Of a stretch of DNA of 64,000 bases, positions 1-8,525 are shown in pieces. Every line of letters starts with the position of its first letter. Within the stretch, counting starts at the first letter, position 1. The notes beneath the pieces are model-generated. The model was not told the origin of the DNA and searched no databases. It saw only the letters and a list, made by a program, of their open reading frames with translations. The position numbers and the translations under genes were made by a program. The stretch comes from Cellvibrio sp. UBA7661 (GTDB taxonomy: Bacteria; Pseudomonadota; Gammaproteobacteria; Pseudomonadales; Cellvibrionaceae). Where the stretch lies: assembly GCA_002483365.1 (NCBI GenBank), contig DLHT01000017.1, positions 221,270 through 285,269 of the forward strand, read 5' to 3'.

Positions 1-2
1 CT

Positions 3-521
3 TCGGGAACAACGGTTACGGGCATAGTGCCTACAAATACTTATCGTTGCAAAAACGGAAAATACGTTGTGATTGGTGGTAACGGCGATTCAATATTTCA
101 ACGGTTAATGGAGGTGGCGGGGCATCCGGAAATGGCATCTGATCCACGCATGGCAAACAATGCAGGGCGTGTGCAACATGAATTGGAAATTGATAATGCA
201 CTTGCCGCATGGTGTATGAGTAAAGACTCGGATGATATTTTGCAATTGTTGGAAGCCGCGCGTGTTCCTGCGGGACCTATCTACAATGTGAAGGATATGT
301 TTGCTGATCCACACTTTAATCAACGTGGAATGTTTGAGCAGGTGGAAATTAATGGCAAACCGTTAAAAATTCCCGCTATCTTGCCAAAGTTGGAAAATAC
401 ACCGGGTCGTACCGAGTGGCCCGGTGGTGTTGTAGGTAGTCACACGCAAGAAATTTTACAATCGGTGTTGAACTTATCGTCTGAAAAAATTCACACATTA
501 AAATCAGCAGGTGTAATTTAA
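3..521 (+). CDS. CaiB/BaiF family CoA-transferase, C-terminal part
   Basis: The gene enters from before the window: the frame is open from base 3, and the first GTG at 27 lies inside a conserved stretch (GTTVTG then PTNTYRC.GKYVVIGG). This stretch is typical of the second half of class III CoA-transferases, which move CoA between organic acids in the cytoplasm. About 173 residues are visible and they end in the family's usual tail, so the 3' end is intact. The substrate cannot be told from this part. The stop codon abuts the ATG of the next gene, which suggests co-transcription. Confidence 0.85.
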   Translation, partial: SGTTVTGIVPTNTYRCKNGKYVVIGGNGDSIFQRLMEVAGHPEMASDPRMANNAGRVQHELEIDNALAAWCMSKDSDDILQLLEAARVPAGPIYNVKDMFADPHFNQRGMFEQVEINGKPLKIPAILPKLENTPGRTEWPGGVVGSHTQEILQSVLNLSSEKIHTLKSAGVI

Positions 522-797
522 ATGTCATTGACGCAAGATGTGTTAAAGAGCGGATTGTATCGTCATTACAAAGGCAATGATTATTTTGTTTTCCAAGTGG
601 CGCATCACAGTGAAACGCGCGAGCCGGTAGTGTTTTATCGCTGCTTGTATGGCGATTATTCCTGGTGGGTTCGTCCACTGGAGATGTTCACTGAAACCGT
701 TGAGCTTGCAGGTGAAACCATTCCTCGCTTTCGTTTTGTGCGCGAATTGACGGTGGCAGAACAAATCAATTATCTGTCGCAAACGGTAGGGAAATAA
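522..797 (+). CDS. DUF1653 domain protein
   Basis: This is a 91-residue protein made almost entirely of one DUF1653 domain. It shows the hallmark order GLYRHYKG, then YRCLYGDYSWWVRP, then a final FxEtV and PRF segment. The family is widespread in proteobacteria and has no established biochemical role. It follows the CoA-transferase with no gap and sits 3 bases before tadA, so the three genes are probably read together. No signal peptide or membrane segment is visible. Confidence 0.85.
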   Translation: MSLTQDVLKSGLYRHYKGNDYFVFQVAHHSETREPVVFYRCLYGDYSWWVRPLEMFTETVELAGETIPRFRFVRELTVAEQINYLSQTVGK

Positions 798-800
798 GTT

Positions 801-1337
801 GTGACTGATCATCAAGCTGAAAAGAATGCGGCAGAAACTGAAGCGTTTTCTGCGGAGGATATCCGCTGGATGGATCACGCCATCGCTCTTGCGGCGCAAG
901 GTGAGGTGTTGGGGGAGGTTCCTGTAGGGGCAGTTATAGTTGCCGATAACCAGATAATCGGTGAAGGTTTTAATCAGCCTATTACCCTGCACGATGCAAC
1001 CGCACACGCAGAAATTGTCGCGTTGCGCCAAGCGTCGGCGAAGATCCACAATTATCGTGTAGTGGGCGCTACGCTCTACGTTACTCTGGAGCCTTGCACG
1101 ATGTGTGTTGGCGCGTTGGTTCATGCGCGTATCAAGCGGTTGGTGTTTGGTACAACAGAACCGAAAGCGGGGGCGGTGATAAGCAAAGCCAGATTATTGG
1201 ATAGCGAATATTTTAATCATCGCATCGAGTATCAAGGGGGCGTATTGGCTGATCAGTGTCAGCATCAGCTCAGCCACTTTTTTGCCCATCGTCGAGAAGA
1301 GAAGCGCAAACAAAAGCGTGCCAGACCAGAATTATAG
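801..1337 (+). CDS. tadA: tRNA-specific adenosine deaminase TadA
   Basis: TadA converts the wobble adenosine of tRNA-Arg(ACG) to inosine. The zinc and catalytic signature is complete: HAEIVALRQA supplies the histidine ligand and the catalytic Glu, and PCTMCVGALVHARI supplies the two cysteine ligands. At 178 residues it is close to the usual size, with a slightly long basic tail (KRKQKRARPEL). The start is a GTG at 801, placed by distance to the upstream stop and by the conserved start of the deaminase fold (DIRWMDHAIALA). It is probably the last gene of the short operon before it. Confidence 0.95.
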   Translation: MTDHQAEKNAAETEAFSAEDIRWMDHAIALAAQGEVLGEVPVGAVIVADNQIIGEGFNQPITLHDATAHAEIVALRQASAKIHNYRVVGATLYVTLEPCTMCVGALVHARIKRLVFGTTEPKAGAVISKARLLDSEYFNHRIEYQGGVLADQCQHQLSHFFAHRREEKRKQKRARPEL

Positions 1338-1843
1338 TTTCTATCGCATTGTCGGCATTATTGTGTAGTGCATATCAACCATCAACCATCAACACCCTCT
1401 CATGTATATATAATTGCTATTGTTTATTTGAATTGAAAAATTTCAGCTGATAGTTTTTGTTGTGTTTTTTGAGTTTTTTCTCATTTTGCTGTTTATTTGA
1501 GCTAAATATTGGGCTTCCATCAAAATTATCTCTTATTTTGATGGAAAGATATTTTCATTTTGGTATACAATTTTTTAAATATAAGAAAGTTTTTTACAAA
1601 AATAAGAAACAATCATTCGCGCCAATAAAGTGGCCGGTGCTGCAACCACTAGCATTGTCAAAGAGAACGCAAGATCAAGGTCTGCTTGTTGCGCCAATGC
1701 AACAAGACTGCCTTTCATTCCTATTACCCAGTTGTTATTCGATGTTTTGTATTGCCCCGATGTTCAGGATGAGGTGTACACCTATACCTGTTCAATGGTG
1801 CGATTACGGGTAAAGCGTTTTATAAAACAGCAAAAAGGCGCGG
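1338..1843. other. AT-rich intergenic stretch, no supported gene
   Basis: About 500 bases between tadA and the next gene. Bases 1400-1620 are strongly AT-rich with long T runs. The right part (1630-1840) is of normal composition. Open frames there (for example 1630-1977 on plus and a 47-codon minus frame at 1575-1718) show no recognisable family and are not called. The sequence may be a decayed gene fragment, but nothing proves it. Confidence 0.5.
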
Positions 1844-2425
1844 ATGACGATGACAAAAACCCTGATTGTATATGCTCACCTATTGGCCGCTTGTGTCGCG
1901 GTAGGTGTCCTGTTGATCCAGGATATGGCATTAGCCAAAACAAGAGGGAGAAGCCTTCCGGCCGACGTTATAAATGACTTGATCAAGGCTGCAAATCTGG
2001 TGTTTGTAGCATTAGTAGTCTTATGGATTTCTGGATTGGCACTTGTGCTGGTCGGATATATGGAAGATCCACAGCATTATCTACAAAACGAAAAACTCTG
2101 GGCCAAATTCACCGTGGTCGGAATTCTGACGGTGAATGGCATCACCTTGCATTATTTCAGCTTTCCCCGTGTGATTTCCGCGCATGGATTGCTTGGTCAA
2201 CCTTCACTAACACAGGTATTGGTAGTGTTGACGGGAGCCATTTCATCAGTGTCCTGGCTATTCTCTTGCTACTTGGGTATCGCGCGCCCCTGGAATCACA
2301 CTGCGAACTATGGTTTTGTGATGGCGATATATGGATTGGTATTGATCAGCGCTTGTATTGTTGCGGGGGAAGTCTTGCGAAGTATGCGTAAAACGATGGA
2401 TTTTTCGTGCTCTCTAAATGAGTAG
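1844..2425 (+). CDS. Small integral membrane protein of unknown function
   Basis: A 193-residue protein with about five hydrophobic segments: near residues 5-25 (LIVYAHLLAACVAVGVLL), 48-70, 85-105, 120-145 and 155-178. No soluble domain or catalytic motif is seen. It resembles the general layout of small inner-membrane DUF families (DUF2214/DUF2269-like), but I cannot assign it firmly. The start ATG at 1844 has an AAGG about 7 bases upstream. It stands alone, followed at once by a GC-rich hairpin. Confidence 0.65.
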   Translation: MTMTKTLIVYAHLLAACVAVGVLLIQDMALAKTRGRSLPADVINDLIKAANLVFVALVVLWISGLALVLVGYMEDPQHYLQNEKLWAKFTVVGILTVNGITLHYFSFPRVISAHGLLGQPSLTQVLVVLTGAISSVSWLFSCYLGIARPWNHTANYGFVMAIYGLVLISACIVAGEVLRSMRKTMDFSCSLNE

Positions 2426-2444
2426 GGGGCGCATAAGCGCCCCC
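2425..2444 (+). terminator. GC-rich hairpin after the membrane protein gene
   Basis: A perfect 8-bp stem (GGGGGCGC / GCGCCCCC) with an ATAA loop begins in the stop codon of the preceding gene. There is no T-run behind it, so it is a weak terminator or an mRNA-end stabiliser. Confidence 0.5.
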
Positions 2445-2728
2445 GTACAGATACTATCCCTAAGTAGAAGTAGTCAATTTGCATCGACTTTCTTTTCGAA
2501 TCCCTGACCGCCTTTCCTCCTGCGCTAGTGCAATCCTTTGATGTCGTCCGACATCGCGTCCCTAACAGGTGGGCGCATCCATTGACCTTGCCTGGCCAGA
2601 TCACATCATTGTCTACTTCCTTGATGTAGCCATTATGCGTCTGGACATGGCAGCGGAATAGTCGCAAAAGTCGCTACTTTTTGTGAGACATTGACTACAG
2701 CCTATAGCTGGATGATCTATTCAATCCA
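2445..2728. other. Intergenic region, nothing recognised
   Basis: Roughly 280 bases separate a plus-strand gene from the 3' end of ppnN on the minus strand. The only long frame (minus, 2308-2667) overlaps the membrane protein gene and has no family resemblance, so it is not called. No convincing promoter or terminator was found. Confidence 0.4.
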
Positions 2729-4141
2729 TCACTTTATAACTTTATAGCAGGGGATGTAGGCCCTGCCTGGCAATTTCATCCGGTTTTGACGTGCAAAAGA
2801 TTCAAGCAACTCATCAACAGGATGCATAATTTCGTAATCGCCATGCAATTCAAAGTGGCCATATTTCTCAATTGCACAAATACCTTCTTCTTTTACATTG
2901 CCAGCAACAATACCGGAAAACGCGCGGCGTAAGTTTGCAGCCAGCTGGTTGACGGGTTGGTTTTTATGAAGCTCCAGATTGCGCATGTTTTCGTGGGTTG
3001 GCATAAACGGTTGCTGCAAATCGGGGCTGATTTTTAATTGCCAATTGAAATAGTAGGCATCATCACTTTGTTTGCGGAATTCGCGTACTTTTTTAATACC
3101 TTCTTTCATTTCTTGTGCAACAGCTTCGGGATCATTAACGATGATTTTGTAGTGCGCTTGCGCTTCATCTCCTAAGGTATCGCCAATAAATTTATCGATG
3201 CGTGAGAAATATTCAGCTGAGTCCTTCGGGCCAGTAAATATCAGCGGGAAAGGAATATTTTTGTTATCCGGATGCAATAATAATCCAAGGATATAAAGAA
3301 TCTCTTCTGCAGTTCCGGCACCACCTGGAAATACAATAATGCCGTGTCCTAACCTTACAAATGCTTCAAGCCGTTTTTCAATGTCGGGCATGATTGTCAA
3401 TTGATTCACAATAGGGTTGGGAGCTTCAGCGGCAATAATGCCGGGCTCTGTAATACCTATGTAGCGGCCATTGTTGATGCGCTGTTTTGCATGTCCGATG
3501 GTGGCTCCTTTCATTGGCCCCTTCATTGCGCCAGGGCCGCAGCCAGTGCAAATATCCAGACCGCGCAAACCTAATTGATAACCTACTTCTTTGGTGTAGT
3601 CATACTCGATGCGGTTTATGGAGTGCCCCCCCCAACAAACAACCAAATTGGGATCTAATCCCGCTTTTAATAAATTGGCATTGCGCAACATATGGAAAAC
3701 TGCATCGGTAATTCCTTCCGATGTATGCATGTCGAATTTCGCATTGCCATTTAACTCATCGTTGTTGTAAATCACATCGCGTAATACGGTGAATAAGTGT
3801 TCGCTAATACCGCGGATCATTTTGTCATCGACAAAAGCATTTGCTGGTGCATTTTTTACGGCGAGTTTTATGCCTCGCTCTTCTTGCACAATACTGATAT
3901 CAAAATCTTTGTAACGTTCCAAAAGCTCTTTGCCGTCATCCAGGTCATTACCTGTGTTAAGTACGGCAAGTGAACAGTTGCGGAATAATTTATAAAGACC
4001 GCTTTGGCTAGAGTCGAGTAATTTGGCGACTTCGACCTTAGATAGGACGTTTAATTGGTCAAGTGGAGAAATCAGCGCGTTGACTGTTTTGTATGCGCCT
4101 GATTCGTGAAGAATGGGTGTATTGGGATTCAAGTTACTCAT
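2729..4141 (-). CDS. ppnN: Pyrimidine/purine nucleotide 5'-monophosphate nucleosidase (LOG family)
   Basis: PpnN hydrolyses nucleoside monophosphates to base and ribose-5-phosphate; in E. coli it is bound and stimulated by (p)ppGpp. The protein is colinear with E. coli PpnN (YgdH) over its whole length. It shows LYKLFRNCSLAVLNTGN, WGGHSIN, GCGPGAMKGPMKGA, the LOG-family PGGAGTAEEILY motif, and the C-terminal LRRAFSGIVAGNVKE and MKLPGRAYIPCY blocks. The frame opens at 4159, but the ATG at 4141 has a well-spaced AAGGA, so the shorter 470-residue form is preferred. It is monocistronic by spacing. Confidence 0.93.
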   Translation of the reverse strand: MSNLNPNTPILHESGAYKTVNALISPLDQLNVLSKVEVAKLLDSSQSGLYKLFRNCSLAVLNTGNDLDDGKELLERYKDFDISIVQEERGIKLAVKNAPANAFVDDKMIRGISEHLFTVLRDVIYNNDELNGNAKFDMHTSEGITDAVFHMLRNANLLKAGLDPNLVVCWGGHSINRIEYDYTKEVGYQLGLRGLDICTGCGPGAMKGPMKGATIGHAKQRINNGRYIGITEPGIIAAEAPNPIVNQLTIMPDIEKRLEAFVRLGHGIIVFPGGAGTAEEILYILGLLLHPDNKNIPFPLIFTGPKDSAEYFSRIDKFIGDTLGDEAQAHYKIIVNDPEAVAQEMKEGIKKVREFRKQSDDAYYFNWQLKISPDLQQPFMPTHENMRNLELHKNQPVNQLAANLRRAFSGIVAGNVKEEGICAIEKYGHFELHGDYEIMHPVDELLESFARQNRMKLPGRAYIPCYKVIK

Positions 4142-4383
4142 GGTAGTCCTTAGCATCATCGATGCAGTAATTCTGGGTGCTGGATTGTTGGCTGTTTATT
4201 CAAGTGTAGTGTTATTTTGGCTGTTATGCCTGAACATGGGCTTGCTCAAATGCGTGATTGCTATCAAGATGACAAATTAACGAAAAATTAGAACGAAATT
4301 TAAACAAAATTGGCTTCAAGAAAGTGTACCGGAATTTATAGCGGCATATATTGTTGCCGTACGTATTAATGAAGAGAGTCATT

Positions 4384-5052
4384 ATGAAATATTTACCTTG
4401 TGTTGAAAAAGTCACCCAGCCGCAATTACCTGTTACTGCGAGCGTGATCTGGTTGCATGGTTTGGGGGCTGACGGCAATGATTTTGCACCCTTGGTGCCG
4501 GAGTTACATTTGCCTGATTCGCTATCGGTACGCTTTATATTTCCGCATGCCCCCAGTATTCCTGTGACCATTAATGGTGGTTACGTTATGCCCGCTTGGT
4601 ACGATATTTTGGAAATGAATCTTGATCGCCGTGTAGATGAAAAGCAATTAATCGCGAGTGCTGATGCCGTAAAGTTATTAATTGATCGTGAAATTGAACG
4701 CGGCGTAACGAGTGAAAACATTATTTTGGTGGGTTTTTCCCAAGGTGGTGCAGTTGTTTATCATACGGGTTTGACGAGCGATAAGCCGCTCGCTGGATTG
4801 CTGATATTATCGAGTTATTTTGCGACGTCTTCCTGTGTAGAAATTCAGTCTGTAAATAAAAATATTCCAATTTTGATTCAGCACGGCAATGCAGATCCTG
4901 TAGTGCCTGAGGTGTTGGGGCAGCGCGCATATCACTTTTTACAAGAGCATGGTTGCAACGTGCAATTCGAATCCTATTCAATGGAGCATACCGTATGCTT
5001 TCAGCAAATTGCGGCTATATCGCGTTGGATTCAGGCGATATTAATCAAATAA
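4384..5052 (+). CDS. Alpha/beta-hydrolase, carboxylesterase/phospholipase family
   Basis: A cytoplasmic serine hydrolase of the carboxylesterase/acyl-protein-thioesterase type (YpfH/EstB-like). Visible motifs are WLHGLGADGNDFAPL (oxyanion region), the nucleophile elbow GFSQGGA, the acid in HGNADPVV and the histidine in MEHTVCFQQI. It is 222 residues, usual for the family. The frame is open from 4351, but the ATG at 4384 is preceded by GAAGAGAG at the right distance. Its stop codon touches the convergent GH84 gene. The natural substrate is not evident. Confidence 0.85.
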   Translation: MKYLPCVEKVTQPQLPVTASVIWLHGLGADGNDFAPLVPELHLPDSLSVRFIFPHAPSIPVTINGGYVMPAWYDILEMNLDRRVDEKQLIASADAVKLLIDREIERGVTSENIILVGFSQGGAVVYHTGLTSDKPLAGLLILSSYFATSSCVEIQSVNKNIPILIQHGNADPVVPEVLGQRAYHFLQEHGCNVQFESYSMEHTVCFQQIAAISRWIQAILIK

Positions 5053-6132
5053 TCAATCCGTGAGGCATGCAGGATCAAATTCGTATTTTCCATCTAGCCA
5101 GTCGATAATTTCTTGCGCGTAATGACTATTGGCAAATTGTTGATAGCGTGCGCGCAGTTCAGTTTTTTGATTGTCTGTTAATTTCTTTAAGCCTTGATCT
5201 TGAAGTAAATAAAGATCTTGTTCCAATTGTCGGGCTAATTCTTCTCCGCATAATGTTGTTGCAATGTGAGTAAATGCCAGTGTTGGGTTGTATGTTTGTG
5301 GATTGCGATAGGCAAACGGCAAGCTGGCGAGAGGTAGCTGTGAAAGCCAGGGTTGATTCATAGGGTTAACAGCATGGCCGGCTAATTTTCCGTTGAGTAG
5401 GCTATGGCTTTGGTCGAATGCGCGCAGCTGCAATAAATTGGATTTTATGGCGCTATCGTTAACAGGATAGTTGTCCCACAAAAACGGTTTCCTGCCGAGC
5501 AATTCTGTCACCGTCGCAAGGTGTTCAACAGAGTAATTGGGTGAGCAGACTTTTTCGCCAGTCCAGAAAATATCAATTCCTGAATCCAAATTTCTGGAAA
5601 ACGTATGCCAGTAATCTGCGGGCATTTGGCCAAATACTTTTTCCAATACAGGATCAAAACTGTAGTAGGTAGGACAAAAAATAATTTTTTTTGCGGTGCT
5701 GATTTCTGCTGCCTGATGGGCAATGTCAATCTGGATTTGGGCTAATTTGGGAATATCGCCGCGCATGTCATCAAACAGAATGCACAGAATATCAGGCTGT
5801 AATTCATTAATGTCCCGAATGCGATTGATGAGGTGCGCGCGTTGATCGCGGGAGTTGTCCAGATAAATTTCATGGGGGCTTAGGCCGACCCCAAAACTGA
5901 CTTGCTTGTGGCTATAAACCTGGCGCAGTTCGATGAGCAAATTTTTTACATCAGCAGGCCAGTCTTGCTGCCATTCGCGACGCAGGTTTTTGTCACTTTT
6001 TGGTGCATAAATGTAAAAATCGTACTGATGTTGCGCGAGAAATTGCGCGTAATTTTTGCGATCTTCCCAGCTCCAGGCTCGGCCAAAAAATCCTTCGATT
6101 ATGCCGCATGGTGTTGAATGGTTTTTATACAT
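5053..6132 (-). CDS. GH84-family beta-N-acetylglucosaminidase (OGA-like)
   Basis: Glycoside hydrolase family 84 enzymes remove terminal beta-N-acetylglucosamine by substrate-assisted catalysis. This protein opens with the family signature GIIEGFFGRAWSWEDR, has YAPKSD.. and the catalytic Asp pair in CILFDDM, then FCPTYYS, IFWTGEKVCS and LWDNYPVND, all expected of the GH84 barrel. It is 359 residues, so only the catalytic barrel plus a short helical tail. There is no signal peptide and no carbohydrate-binding domain, which points to a cytoplasmic enzyme acting on imported amino-sugar oligomers or modified proteins. It is convergent with and adjacent to the esterase gene. Confidence 0.85.
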   Translation of the reverse strand: MYKNHSTPCGIIEGFFGRAWSWEDRKNYAQFLAQHQYDFYIYAPKSDKNLRREWQQDWPADVKNLLIELRQVYSHKQVSFGVGLSPHEIYLDNSRDQRAHLINRIRDINELQPDILCILFDDMRGDIPKLAQIQIDIAHQAAEISTAKKIIFCPTYYSFDPVLEKVFGQMPADYWHTFSRNLDSGIDIFWTGEKVCSPNYSVEHLATVTELLGRKPFLWDNYPVNDSAIKSNLLQLRAFDQSHSLLNGKLAGHAVNPMNQPWLSQLPLASLPFAYRNPQTYNPTLAFTHIATTLCGEELARQLEQDLYLLQDQGLKKLTDNQKTELRARYQQFANSHYAQEIIDWLDGKYEFDPACLTD

Positions 6133-6603
6133 AGAGGGTTATTTCTGTAGCGTGAATTAGATTCGGCGAACATAGCACTTGAATTGACACCAAAAACCCA
6201 TCTGCCTATCATAGCGGCCTTTTTGTGCTGGGCAAATTCGCATTATTTACACTGTTTTTGCGTATCTGGAGAGGGCAAGGTCTGGCATATCTTTCGAGTA
6301 CGTTTATTTGCAGTCTTTCATTTCAAGCTTGAATTGCGCGTAATTAATAAAATCTAGGATGGTCTCGCGCAACTTGGAAATGTTGTAGGAAGGTTATCCT
6401 TCCTTCTTCAAGGTGTCCAGTTTTCAGTAATGTAGAAGAGGCGAGCAGGTCAGGCAGGTTTTGCTTGGTCTCCTGTTATCTTGCCAAGGTCACAATAACC
6501 CAAACGGTAATGGCATTTTGCGGTTGGCTTCATCGCAGTTGTTTATAAAAAGGCGCAGACCTGACAACGAAAAAGAAGCTGAAATAGGAATCAACCACCT
6601 GTT
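6133..6603. other. Intergenic region upstream of pgi
   Basis: About 470 bases between two divergently placed genes (GH84 on minus, pgi on plus), so it should carry both promoters. A 7-bp hairpin (AGGAAGG/CCTTCCT, loop TTAT) lies at 6387-6404. No coding frame is convincing. No clear -35/-10 pair could be chosen by eye. Confidence 0.4.
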
Positions 6604-6639
6604 TTAGGTGCATCACCTGATGATAGGGGTAGCACCTAA
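6604..6639 (+). promoter_or_regulatory. Nested inverted repeats just upstream of pgi
   Basis: TTAGGTGC at 6604-6611 is matched by GCACCTAA at 6632-6639, and between them AGGTG-CAT-CACCT forms a second palindrome at 6606-6618. The cluster ends about 25 bases before the pgi start codon. It could be an operator or a leader hairpin. No regulator can be named. Confidence 0.35.
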
Positions 6640-6664
6640 TGCACTTTTTGTTTGTGGAGTAGAA

Positions 6665-8326
6665 ATGACTAACCCTGTTGTGCGTCCTACCGACTTGCCC
6701 ACTTGGAAAACACTTGAAGCCCATGCGGCGCAAATGAAACCCCAACACCTGAAAGATTTGTTTGCAGCCGATGATGCGCGGTTTGATAAGTTTTCCCTGT
6801 CGCTTCCCTCCTTTTTGTTCGATTACTCTAAAAACCTGATTACTGATGAAACCAAGGCAGCGCTTTTGGCATTGGCTAAAGAGTCTGACGTTGAAGGCTG
6901 GCGCAGCAAGATGTTTGCTGCCGATCATATTAATGCCACGGAAGACCGTGCCGTGATGCACGTTGCCCTGCGCGATAAATCTAGTAAGCCTATTATCATC
7001 GATGGTGCTGATGCTCGTCCTGCAATTGACGCTGAGCTGGAGCGTATGCGCAAGCTGAGTGAGAAATTGCGTTCAGGTGCCTGGACTGGTTACACGGGCA
7101 AAACCATTACCGATATCGTGAGCATTGGTATCGGCGGTTCCAATTTGGGCCCCTTGATGGTGTGTGAGGCGCTCAAGGATTACAGCGATAAGCGTTTTAA
7201 TATGCACTTTGTATCCAACATAGATGGAGTGCAGATTTCTGACGTGTTGTCTGGTTTGAATCCAGAAACCACCTTGTTCGTTATATCTTCCAAAACCTTT
7301 ACCACGCAGGAAACCATGACCAACGCTCGTACTGCCGAGCAATGGTTTATGAAGGCGGCGGGTGATAGAGCTGCTATTGCCAAGCACTTTGTGGCGGTAT
7401 CAACCAACCGCAAGCTGGTTACGGCATTCGGAATAGCAGAAGAGAATATTTTTGACATGTGGGATTGGGTGGGGGGGCGCTTCTCGTTGTGGTCCGCCAT
7501 TGGCTTGCCAATTGTGTTGTTCCTCGGCTACGCGTTATTCGATGAGCTGCTACAAGGCGCTTATGAGATGGATCAACATTTCCAAACAGCTCCCCTGGCT
7601 GAAAATGCTCCGGTAATGCTGGCGTTGGTAGGTATCTGGAATCGCAATTTCCTCGGCTATCCTGCCCATGCACTGCTGCCATATGACCAATGTTTGCATC
7701 GTTTCCCTGCTTATATGCAGCAAGCGGAAATGGAGAGTAATGGTAAGTCCGTCAATTGGGCAGGTGAAGAAATTACTTATGGCAGTGTGCCGTTGGTATG
7801 GGGAGAGGTTGGTATTAATGGCCAGCATGCCTTCTATCAAATGCTGCATCAGGGTACCGATATTATTCCTGCGGACTTCATCGGCTCGATTGCGCCAACA
7901 GTGAAGGTTGAAGGGCATCACGACGCCTTGATGGCTAACTTCTTTGCCCAGACCCAGGCATTAATGCTGGGTATTGATGCAGATCAGGTGCGCCGTGAAC
8001 TTTCCGCCAAAGGTGTCAGTGCAGAGCGCATTGAAGAGATCGTTGAGCACAAGGTGCATCGTGGTAATCGACCCACCAACACTTTCCTTCTGAACAAAGT
8101 AGATGCTCGTTCATTAGGTGCTTTGATTGCGCTCTATGAGCACAAAATTTTTGTACAAGGTATCATTTGGCGAATTCACTCCTTTGATCAATGGGGTGTG
8201 GAGTTGGGCAAAGTGCTTGCTGCGGGGATACAGCCGGAGCTGGATACTGGTAAAGCGACTAACCCCAAGCATGATGCTTCAACCCGTAACTTGATTGATT
8301 TTTATAAGCGCATGAAAGGTGCGTAA
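6665..8326 (+). CDS. pgi: Glucose-6-phosphate isomerase
   Basis: Pgi interconverts glucose-6-phosphate and fructose-6-phosphate. The protein shows the phosphosugar-binding SIGIGGSNLGPLM, SKTFTTQETMTNA, WVGGRFSLWSAIGLP (active-site region), the catalytic-Glu segment and the C-terminal QWGVELGK with the expected lysine. The frame is open from 6608, but the ATG at 6665 (MTNPVVRPTD) has GGAG five bases upstream and gives 553 residues, the usual bacterial length. It heads the block of Entner-Doudoroff and lower-glycolysis genes. Confidence 0.95.
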   Translation: MTNPVVRPTDLPTWKTLEAHAAQMKPQHLKDLFAADDARFDKFSLSLPSFLFDYSKNLITDETKAALLALAKESDVEGWRSKMFAADHINATEDRAVMHVALRDKSSKPIIIDGADARPAIDAELERMRKLSEKLRSGAWTGYTGKTITDIVSIGIGGSNLGPLMVCEALKDYSDKRFNMHFVSNIDGVQISDVLSGLNPETTLFVISSKTFTTQETMTNARTAEQWFMKAAGDRAAIAKHFVAVSTNRKLVTAFGIAEENIFDMWDWVGGRFSLWSAIGLPIVLFLGYALFDELLQGAYEMDQHFQTAPLAENAPVMLALVGIWNRNFLGYPAHALLPYDQCLHRFPAYMQQAEMESNGKSVNWAGEEITYGSVPLVWGEVGINGQHAFYQMLHQGTDIIPADFIGSIAPTVKVEGHHDALMANFFAQTQALMLGIDADQVRRELSAKGVSAERIEEIVEHKVHRGNRPTNTFLLNKVDARSLGALIALYEHKIFVQGIIWRIHSFDQWGVELGKVLAAGIQPELDTGKATNPKHDASTRNLIDFYKRMKGA

Positions 8327-8525
8327 CTATTTAGGGGCGGTTATTGCCTCTGGTTTAAGTAGATCATAAGCGTCGGGCAATGCACCTGGCGCAACACGCT
8401 AACCCTGGCTGGTATTTTGTTTGTACACAGACTAAAGCCTGGCTGTTGTTAGCGTAAAAGTTGAGCACCTCGGTTGCAAATCTATGGTTTGCGGTAGGTA
8501 TAGCCCCAAAAGCAATGGTATTCAC

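Noticed and set aside
543..1124. 193-codon minus-strand frame over the DUF1653 and tadA genes
   Set aside because: It overlaps two well-supported plus-strand genes and has no family-like motif; it is a shadow frame.
1575..1718. 47-codon minus frame with a hydrophobic middle in the AT-rich gap after tadA
   Set aside because: No ribosome site, no homology recognised, and composition bias of the region explains the frame.
1630..1977. 115-codon plus frame running into the membrane protein gene
   Set aside because: It is out of frame with the clear membrane protein and its translation looks random.
2308..2667. 119-codon minus frame after the membrane protein
   Set aside because: Overlaps the real gene's 3' end and shows no protein-like pattern.
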